Shown piece by piece: positions 6,862-12,146 of a stretch of DNA of 12,146 bases. The stretch is from Acidobacteriaceae bacterium. Lineage in GTDB: Bacteria > Acidobacteriota > Terriglobia > Terriglobales > SbA1. The notes below the pieces were generated by a model that made no database searches, was not told the origin of the DNA, and saw nothing but the letters and a program-made list of their open reading frames with translations. The stretch covers positions 1 through 12,146 of the forward strand of contig PLEA01000688.1 in the NCBI GenBank assembly GCA_003136335.1, given 5' to 3'. Position 1 is the first letter of the stretch, and each line of letters opens with the position of its first letter. Both the position numbers and the translations under genes were made by a program.

Positions 6862-7686
6862 CTACAGCACGATCTCCAGGCCCTCGGACGCGGCCCGAAC
6901 CTTCGGGTAATAGTTGCGTGCGTCCTGCACGACTTTGTCGACGATCGCGTCGGTGTGGTCCGGGTCGTGATGGTAGAGGATCAACTCTTTGGCGCCGCTC
7001 TCCATGACTACGTTGACGGCCTCGCGCCAGTGGCTGTGTCCCCAACCGCGTCGCCGGGCTTCGTATTCTTCGGGAAGATATTGCGCGTCGTAGATCAGGA
7101 CGTCGGCACCTTCCGCCAGCTTGCGCACGGCTTTGTCGAAGTGTGGATCGCCGGGCTCATTATCGGTGGCGTAGACCAGCACACCTTCTTTGGTCTCGAC
7201 GCGGAAACCCATGCAGCCTTGCGGATGGTTCAGCCATGCCGTCTTGATCTGAATGCCTTCGCCCATGGGCAGGCATCCATTCTCGATGTTGTGAAAGTCG
7301 CGTTTCGCGCCCTTCATGTGGGAAAGGTTGACGGGAAAATAGGGCGAAGCCATCTGTTCGCCAAACACCTGCTCCAGGCTCCGGGTTCGCGTGGATGAGT
7401 GGAAGGTGAACTGGCTGCTGGGACTGTCGTACAAAGGACGGAAAAATGGCATGCCCTGAATGTGGTCCCAGTGGAAATGCGAGACGAAGACGTGCGCGGA
7501 GAATGGCCGGTCGCCGAACTCGCGTTCCAGTTCGTGCCCCAACACGCGGAAGCCAGTGCCGCAGTCGAAGATATAGATTTCATCTCCCAGGCGCACCTCG
7601 ACGCAGGAGGTGTTGCCTCCATAGCGCAGGTTCTCGGCCTGTGGAGTAGGCGTGGAGCCGCGTACGCCCCAAAACTTAATTCGCAT
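6862..7686 (-). CDS. MBL-fold metallo-hydrolase (RNase Z/PhnP-like group)
   Basis: A 274-residue cytoplasmic metallo-beta-lactamase-fold hydrolase. The start MRIKFWGVRGSTP and D41-C-G-T-G are typical of this branch. The metal motif is complete: H70-F-H72-W-D74-H75, then H154 (LNHPQG), D175 (YATDNE) and H240 near the end. YDAQYLPEEY (199-208) and GWGHSHW (214-220) match a subgroup often labelled cyclic-nucleotide phosphodiesterase-like or RNase Z-like; the real substrate cannot be told from sequence. There is no signal peptide. The ATG has GGAG only three bases upstream (7690-7693), close but usable. It is divergent from trpE and lies just before the amber-interrupted exported gene, possibly as one transcript. 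Confidence 0.88.
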   Translation of the reverse strand: MRIKFWGVRGSTPTPQAENLRYGGNTSCVEVRLGDEIYIFDCGTGFRVLGHELEREFGDRPFSAHVFVSHFHWDHIQGMPFFRPLYDSPSSQFTFHSSTRTRSLEQVFGEQMASPYFPVNLSHMKGAKRDFHNIENGCLPMGEGIQIKTAWLNHPQGCMGFRVETKEGVLVYATDNEPGDPHFDKAVRKLAEGADVLIYDAQYLPEEYEARRRGWGHSHWREAVNVVMESGAKELILYHHDPDHTDAIVDKVVQDARNYYPKVRAASEGLEIVL

Positions 7687-8011
7687 AAACTCCGATTTAC
7701 TCAGTGCGTAATTTTTGACCGCAACATCTGCAGCGTAATCCTAGGGCTCTCTGGCAAGCCTCAAGCCCGGCCCATTCCAAGGTCTTCATAATAGTCGGGA
7801 TATCCACGATTTTAGCCTTTGGCTGGAGTCCAACAAGTGACCAAAGTTCTTGGTTCTTGGGCAAAAAGGACATGGGACAGGGGAGCGCTGCACAGTGGCG
7901 CAGGATTCTGCCTTATCGCGTGTCTCCCCTATAATGAAAAACCCCGCAGTTCGGCAGGTTGAGCAACATTTGCGCGACCTTACGCCGAAGGCGCGGACCG
8001 GATCCCGAACG
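7687..8011 (+). promoter_or_regulatory. Divergent control region of the MBL gene and trpE
   Basis: No believable gene lies here; the trpE frame is open back to 7850 but that part is not TrpE-like. A perfect TATAAT is at 7930-7935 on the plus strand, with no clear -35 at 17 bases. It would put the trpE transcript start near 7942, leaving a leader of about 70 bases. In that leader 7973-7976 and 7978-7981 can pair with 7988-7995 around a six-base loop (one bulged A). I see no Trp-rich leader peptide, so classical attenuation is not supported. Confidence 0.4.
7846..7881. repeat. Short 7-base-period repeat
   Basis: GTTCTTG occurs twice in tandem (7846-7859). After one unrelated spacer of similar size, GGACATG and GGACAGG follow (7868-7881). 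The seven-base register is kept although the units differ. It is a weak array alone, but the same period recurs at 11521-11612 and 12064-12084. Confidence 0.4.
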
Positions 8012-9493
8012 ATGCTGCAACCGGATTTCAAACAATTCTCCCGACTGGCCCGCAAGGCCACACTCGTCCCGGTGGTGAAATCCGTCAGCGCCGATTTGCT
8101 CACGCCGGTTTCCGCCTTTCTCGCCATCGCGGAGAAAGAACCGCACGCGTTTCTGCTGGAGTCGGCTGAGCGCGGCGAGCAGATTGGGCGCTACACATTC
8201 CTGAGCGCGCGGCCCTACATGCGAGTGAGAGCCCGTCAGGGAACCGTCGAGATTGAGCGCGGACGGCAGCGCGAACTCGTGCAGGGCAACATTTTCCAAG
8301 TGGTGAAGCGATTGCTGCGTGAGCATCGCCCCGCCAGCGTTCCCGGACTGCCTCCATTCACCTCGGGAGCGGTCGGATACTTCGCTTACGACGTGGTTCG
8401 GCAGTTGGAAAAGATTGGCGAGCACGCCAAGGATGATTTGAAGCTGCCCGACGCCGAACTGATGTTCTTCGACCGGCTGCTGGCGTTTGATCACCTGCGG
8501 CACCAGATTCACATTGTCGCCGCCGCCGACGTTGCGCGCGAGAGCCCGCGTCGCGCCTATGACCGCGCGCTTCGCGACATTGCCGCGCTGGAGCGGAAAC
8601 TTGCGGCGGGGTTTACTCCAGCACTCTGGCGCAAATCCGCCAAAGAAAAGGCGGGCAAGCTCAAGGTTCATGCCGGCACGCGGCGCGAGACTTTCCTACG
8701 CAGCGTGGAGCTCTGCAAGGAGTACATTGCCGCGGGCGACATCTTCCAGGTCGTACTCTCGCAGCGGCTCGACTTCACTCCTGAGGTCGCGCCCTTTGAT
8801 TTGTATCGCGCGCTGCGGCAGGTGAATCCCTCGCCCTATCTTTATTTTCTGAGGATGGGTGATACGCACATTCTCGGCTCTTCGCCGGAGATGCTGGTGC
8901 GGGTGACCGGGCGCAGACTGGAGTACCGGCCAATTGCGGGGACGCATCCGCGCGGGCGCAACGAAGCTGAAGACCTGCGCCTGGAACAGCAGATGCGCAC
9001 CGACGAGAAAGAACGCGCCGAACACGTCATGCTAGTCGACCTGGGCCGCAACGACCTGGGGCGCGTGAGCGAATACGGCTCGGTCAAGGTAAAAGATCTG
9101 ATGTATGTGGAGCGGTATTCCCATGTCATGCACCTTGTTTCGGCGCTGGAAGGCAGGCTGCGGAAGGATCTGGACGCGCTGGACGCTTTCGCCGCCTGTT
9201 TTCCCGCGGGCACGCTCAGTGGTGCGCCGAAGGTGCGGGCCATGCAGATTATCGAAGAACTCGAGCCCACGCGCCGCGGAGTTTATGGGGGCTCGGTGCT
9301 CTACGCGGATTTCGCCGGCAATTTGGATTCGTGCATCGGCATTCGCACGCTGCTCATGCAGGGCAAGAAAGCATACCTGCAGGCGGGAGCGGGAATTGTC
9401 GCAGACTCCGACCCGGCCAGCGAGTTTCAGGAATCGATGAACAAGGCGCAAGCCGTGTTGCGCGCGGTGGAAAAGGCACGGTTGAAGCAATAG
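8012..9493 (+). CDS. trpE: Anthranilate synthase component I
   Basis: The chorismate-using large subunit that makes anthranilate with ammonia delivered by TrpG, the first committed step of tryptophan synthesis. From ATG 8012 it has 493 residues, the normal TrpE length. The N-terminus MLQPDFKQFSRLA is family-like, and LLES (48-51) is the tryptophan feedback-binding motif. The chorismate domain carries GDIFQVVLSQR, NPSPYLYFL, GSSPEML, PIAGTHPRG, DLGRNDLGRV, AGTLSGAPKVRAM and QAGAGIVADSDP. The LLES motif and overall form favour TrpE over PabB. Starts at 7850 and 7934 are in frame but would overlap the TATAAT at 7930 and add unconserved residues. No strong ribosome site precedes 8012. The partner trpG lies 1.4 kb away on the opposite strand. 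Confidence 0.94.
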   Translation: MLQPDFKQFSRLARKATLVPVVKSVSADLLTPVSAFLAIAEKEPHAFLLESAERGEQIGRYTFLSARPYMRVRARQGTVEIERGRQRELVQGNIFQVVKRLLREHRPASVPGLPPFTSGAVGYFAYDVVRQLEKIGEHAKDDLKLPDAELMFFDRLLAFDHLRHQIHIVAAADVARESPRRAYDRALRDIAALERKLAAGFTPALWRKSAKEKAGKLKVHAGTRRETFLRSVELCKEYIAAGDIFQVVLSQRLDFTPEVAPFDLYRALRQVNPSPYLYFLRMGDTHILGSSPEMLVRVTGRRLEYRPIAGTHPRGRNEAEDLRLEQQMRTDEKERAEHVMLVDLGRNDLGRVSEYGSVKVKDLMYVERYSHVMHLVSALEGRLRKDLDALDAFAACFPAGTLSGAPKVRAMQIIEELEPTRRGVYGGSVLYADFAGNLDSCIGIRTLLMQGKKAYLQAGAGIVADSDPASEFQESMNKAQAVLRAVEKARLKQ

Positions 9494-9502
9494 CCCCGCC
9501 AA

Positions 9503-9529
9503 GTAGCTCCGGCGTCCCGCCGGCTGTCC
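9503..9529. repeat. Dispersed hairpin element, copy 1
   Basis: GTAGCTCCGGCG (9503-9514) leads into a CCGGCG/CGCCGG stem (9509-9514 with 9518-9523, loop TCC) and then CTGTCC. A second copy is at 12097-12122, matching at 23 of 26 aligned bases with one gap. Its stem reads CCGGCA/TGCCGG, so two of the three differences keep one pair intact and the third lies in the loop. Confidence 0.6.
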
Positions 9530-9561
9530 GGCGGGCGTCCTCGCCAGCCGCGCCGGACAGC
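9516..9561 (+). terminator. Overlapping GC-rich hairpins after trpE
   Basis: Between the converging trpE and phosphoesterase genes, CCCGCCGG (9516-9523) pairs with CCGGCGGG (9528-9535) over a four-base loop. Alternatively GCTGTCCGGCG (9523-9533) pairs with CGCCGGACAGC (9551-9561), an 11-base perfect arm. Both overlap the dispersed element's own stem. There is no T-run, so an intrinsic terminator is uncertain; the position between convergent genes suits transcription termination from either side. Confidence 0.45.
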
Positions 9562-9590
9562 GAGTCGCAGCCTTCGGATTTGTATACGTC

Positions 9591-10808
9591 CTAGTGCGAC
9601 GCCGTCGCCGGCTTGGCTGGTGCTGGCGTGCAACGCGGTGTCAGGTCGGCAGCCTGCGGGTCGATGTTCTGCGAGTTGTGGGCGAAGCACCAGGGCACCA
9701 GCGTCGCCGGGTAGCGCTGCCTGACGTTCTGCGGAACGTCCGACTCGTGCACTGCTTCAAACGAAAACTGGATCGCGCCATCCGGTGAAACGGCACCCAG
9801 CAGGTATCCATAGGTGTCTTGCTTCGCAGACGCCGGAGCACCGGCGGGGAGCTTATAGCGCACCGCTCCCGCGGTTCCGACAATCCAGCCGGGGAGAGGT
9901 TTGGCGCCGTTCTGCTTCAGCGCGGGCGTGTCGAAAATATTTTCCATATAGAAATGCGAGTGAGTAGCAAGCACATAGACCGGCTTGCGGCTCTGGTCAC
10001 GAAAACTGGTCAGAGCTTTGTAGACTTTTTCGCCGCTGGGGCGCGCGGCCGCGTTGTCGCCCATGCTGTGCGAATTGGCGATGCTGTCGGGCAGGGGTTC
10101 GTGCATGCCGACGACGACGCTCTTCACCTCGGGATTGCTTTTGGCGCCGTCCAAGCGGCGGGTCAGCCATGCAAGCTGATCGTCGGAAAAAACATTCGTG
10201 GCGTTGTCGAGATAAATAAAATCGACGCCGCCTTGAATCCAGTGATAGTAGAGCTCGGGCTGCTCTGGCTCTTTGTCTTGCAATCGCTGGCCGTGTAACG
10301 CAGGCTGGTCCAGCCAATTGTGGAATTGGAGTTTGAAAGCGTCTTCCGTCTTCGGCGGGATGACTTCGTGATTGCCGATGCCCACATAGAAGGGAAGGTC
10401 GCCAAACGCCGCAACCTGGTGCTCGACGAAATCGTTCCACGCCCGTCTTTCATAAACGTCGCAGGCCAGGGCCTGGCCGTGTTTCTCAGCTTCGAACGCC
10501 ATGTCTTCATCAATTTTGTAAATGGCGCGCAGGTCGCCAAGGTGCCAGTAGAAACTGGGAGCAAACTTTGCGCTGTGGGCGGCAATCGCGGGCATGACGA
10601 CATCTCCGCAATTGCGGGAGTCGCCGGCAACGATGAAGCGCCATGACCCCGCGGACAACGCAGGCACGGAGCGCTTTTCAGTGGCTTGATCTGCAGCGTC
10701 GTATGCGGCGGTTACGCCGGCTGCCAGAGTCATGGCAAGGCCGATGAGCAGCACCCCAGCGGAACGCTTTCCATGGACAAATCCTTGAATACAACCGAAA
10801 CATGACAT
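9591..10808 (-). CDS. Exported calcineurin-like metallophosphoesterase
   Basis: A 405-residue protein with a probable signal peptide or N-terminal anchor: basic residues near 13-15, then a hydrophobic core (about 17-34). The metallophosphoesterase motifs follow in order: AGDSR (D63), HLGDL (D92), GNHE (146-148 N-H-E), GMHEP (H236) and THSH (H283, H285). These bind the two metals and phosphate in this superfamily, which covers nucleotidases, acid phosphatases and phosphodiesterases; the substrate is not evident. The C-terminus is a strand-rich region ending in a proline/alanine-rich tail. The start ATG 10808 has GAGG ten bases upstream. It lies 93 bases downstream of trpG on the same strand. 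A TATACT at 10859-10854 could be a separate promoter, but its -35 is poor. Confidence 0.87.
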   Translation of the reverse strand: MSCFGCIQGFVHGKRSAGVLLIGLAMTLAAGVTAAYDAADQATEKRSVPALSAGSWRFIVAGDSRNCGDVVMPAIAAHSAKFAPSFYWHLGDLRAIYKIDEDMAFEAEKHGQALACDVYERRAWNDFVEHQVAAFGDLPFYVGIGNHEVIPPKTEDAFKLQFHNWLDQPALHGQRLQDKEPEQPELYYHWIQGGVDFIYLDNATNVFSDDQLAWLTRRLDGAKSNPEVKSVVVGMHEPLPDSIANSHSMGDNAAARPSGEKVYKALTSFRDQSRKPVYVLATHSHFYMENIFDTPALKQNGAKPLPGWIVGTAGAVRYKLPAGAPASAKQDTYGYLLGAVSPDGAIQFSFEAVHESDVPQNVRQRYPATLVPWCFAHNSQNIDPQAADLTPRCTPAPAKPATASH

Positions 10809-10901
10809 GGGGCGAATTCCTCTCGCTACCCGCGGAGTCCAGTGCCAGCGGGCAGTATAGATGAATGTTGGCTCGGCCTGGGGCAGAGGGACCGCGACCC
10901 T

Positions 10902-11477
<576 letters not shown>

Positions 11478-11520
11478 GGGTCTGCGGCTCCTGATATCAG
11501 CTTACACCGGAGAATGATTG

Positions 11521-11612
11521 CAGAATGCAGAATTCAGAATGCAGAATGCAGATCTGACCCCGAGAGTCGGAAATCCGCATTCTGACTTCTGACTTCTCCA
11601 TTCTGAGTTCTG
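11521..11612. repeat. Inverted array of seven-base units (CAGAATG / CATTCTG)
   Basis: The left arm has CAGAATG, CAGAATT, CAGAATG, CAGAATG and CAGATCT in exact seven-base steps (11521-11555). The right arm has CATTCTG, ACTTCTG, ACTTCTC, CATTCTG and AGTTCTG (11578-11612), also in seven-base steps. The right units are largely reverse complements of the left, so the block can fold into a long imperfect hairpin around a 22-base centre. It fills the gap between the divergent trpG and PilZ genes. There are no CRISPR-like spacers. Confidence 0.75.
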
Positions 11613-11740
11613 AAATGAAGTCGCCTCTGTCCCGCCTGAAAGGGCCACCCGCTTACCCAAGGGTGGTATTGACCATGACACTTTGGCGGGGCATGCTCTG
11701 TGTCGTCACCATTACAAATGTTACTGCCACTGGAGGATGC

Positions 11741-12061
11741 ATGGCTGAGTCCCAGCAGGAGAAGCGAGCGGCACGGCGCTTCCCGCTCCGCGTACCGGTC
11801 ACCGTCGATCACGACAACGCCACCCATGCTGCTCAGATTCGCGATGTCAGCGCGCGAGGCATCTGTTTTTACCTCGAGTCCGCCGTTACCCAGGGCTCGC
11901 CCATAGGATTTACGCTGACGCTCCCTCCCGAGATCACGCTCACGGAAAGCATACGCGTGCAATGCAAAGGCCGCGTGGTGCGCGTGGAGAACGGAAGAGA
12001 AGACGGCAAACTTGCAGTCGCGGCCGTTATTGAAGAATACGAGTTCTTGCCGGAAGCCTGA
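11741..12061 (+). CDS. PilZ-domain protein (probable c-di-GMP receptor)
   Basis: A small stand-alone PilZ protein of 106 residues. The c-di-GMP motifs are both visible: an arginine cluster R9/R12/R13 with RRFPLR (12-17, RxxxR as R13-R17), then D35-V-S37-A-R-G40, the D/NxSxxG motif. The remaining sequence fits the six-stranded barrel and ends shortly after VAAVIEEYEF. PilZ proteins sense cyclic di-GMP and adjust motility, exopolysaccharide or secretion; no partner is next to it, so its target is unknown. The frame is open back to 11615, but ATG 11741 is preceded by GGAGG (11732-11736, four bases away) and starts right before the domain. There is no signal peptide or membrane segment. It is divergent from trpG across the seven-base repeat block. 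Confidence 0.88.
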   Translation: MAESQQEKRAARRFPLRVPVTVDHDNATHAAQIRDVSARGICFYLESAVTQGSPIGFTLTLPPEITLTESIRVQCKGRVVRVENGREDGKLAVAAVIEEYEFLPEA

Positions 12062-12063
12062 AG

Positions 12064-12084
12064 TCGGACTTGGGACCTCGGACC
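12064..12084. repeat. Short 7-base-period repeat
   Basis: TCGGACT, TGGGACC and TCGGACC follow each other without gaps directly after the PilZ stop codon. This is the third place in the window with a seven-base period, with a different unit each time. Confidence 0.5.
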
Positions 12085-12096
12085 TTTACTGTTATC

Positions 12097-12122
12097 GTAG
12101 CCCGGCATCTTGCCGGCTGTCC
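12097..12122. repeat. Dispersed hairpin element, copy 2
   Basis: GTAGC, then stem CCGGCA (12102-12107), loop TCT, stem TGCCGG (12111-12116), then CTGTCC. It matches the element at 9503-9529 at 23 of 26 aligned bases. The remaining bases to the window end include CCTGAGCTTGTCG, which I recall as part of another common bacterial intergenic repeat, cut by the edge. Confidence 0.6.
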
Positions 12123-12146
12123 TGAGAGCCTGCCCTGAGCTTGTCG

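Noticed and set aside
7936..8011. Tryptophan attenuator with leader peptide before trpE
   Set aside because: A small hairpin exists, but there is no short frame with clustered Trp codons and no terminator T-run.
7913..8671. Open frame of 252 codons opposite trpE
   Set aside because: Mirror of the conserved trpE frame, with no domain or ribosome site.
11521..11612. CRISPR array
   Set aside because: Units are seven bases, contiguous, and have no spacers or cas genes nearby.

Overview
The window looks like chromosomal DNA of a GC-rich soil or environmental bacterium, most likely an acidobacterium (Acidobacteriota, Terriglobia-like). I infer this from protein style (AMMECR1/PgsA, TrpE, exported HhH protein, PilZ) and from intergenic inverted repeats of the CCACAGAGG and CCCACCTTT types that I associate with that phylum. 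No search was possible, so taxonomy is an inference. No rRNA, tRNA, CRISPR array or intact mobile element is visible.

Layout. Positions 1-3000 are ordinary and mostly on the minus strand. pgsA (phospholipid synthesis) overlaps the start of an AMMECR1-family gene that runs off the left edge. Upstream of them, gdhA (glutamate dehydrogenase) is tightly followed by a small exported helix-hairpin-helix protein, and that pair ends in a long inverted repeat with a U-tract on the transcribed strand. Positions 2915-4661 form an accessory scar: nested REP-like inverted repeats, a LamG domain fragment, and a ThiF/E1-like adenylyltransferase joined in frame to the LamG fragment and then broken by a one-base frameshift. 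An AT-rich gap follows. Next come a DHA2-type MFS transporter (+), a secreted hypothetical protein interrupted by a single amber codon (-), and an MBL-fold hydrolase (-) divergent from trpE (+).

The right third holds trpE (+), an exported calcineurin-like phosphoesterase (-), trpG (-) and a small PilZ protein (+). TrpE and TrpG together form anthranilate synthase, the first step of tryptophan synthesis, but here they lie on opposite strands in separate transcripts. The intergenic spaces carry several repeat types: arrays with a 7-bp period but different units, and a short hairpin element present twice with a compensatory base-pair change in its stem.

The most unusual items are the LamG/ThiF hybrid remnant, the amber-interrupted exported gene, and the covarying hairpin element. 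I do not see a complete new multi-gene system. The E1-like fragment is a relic of one whose partners are absent here.
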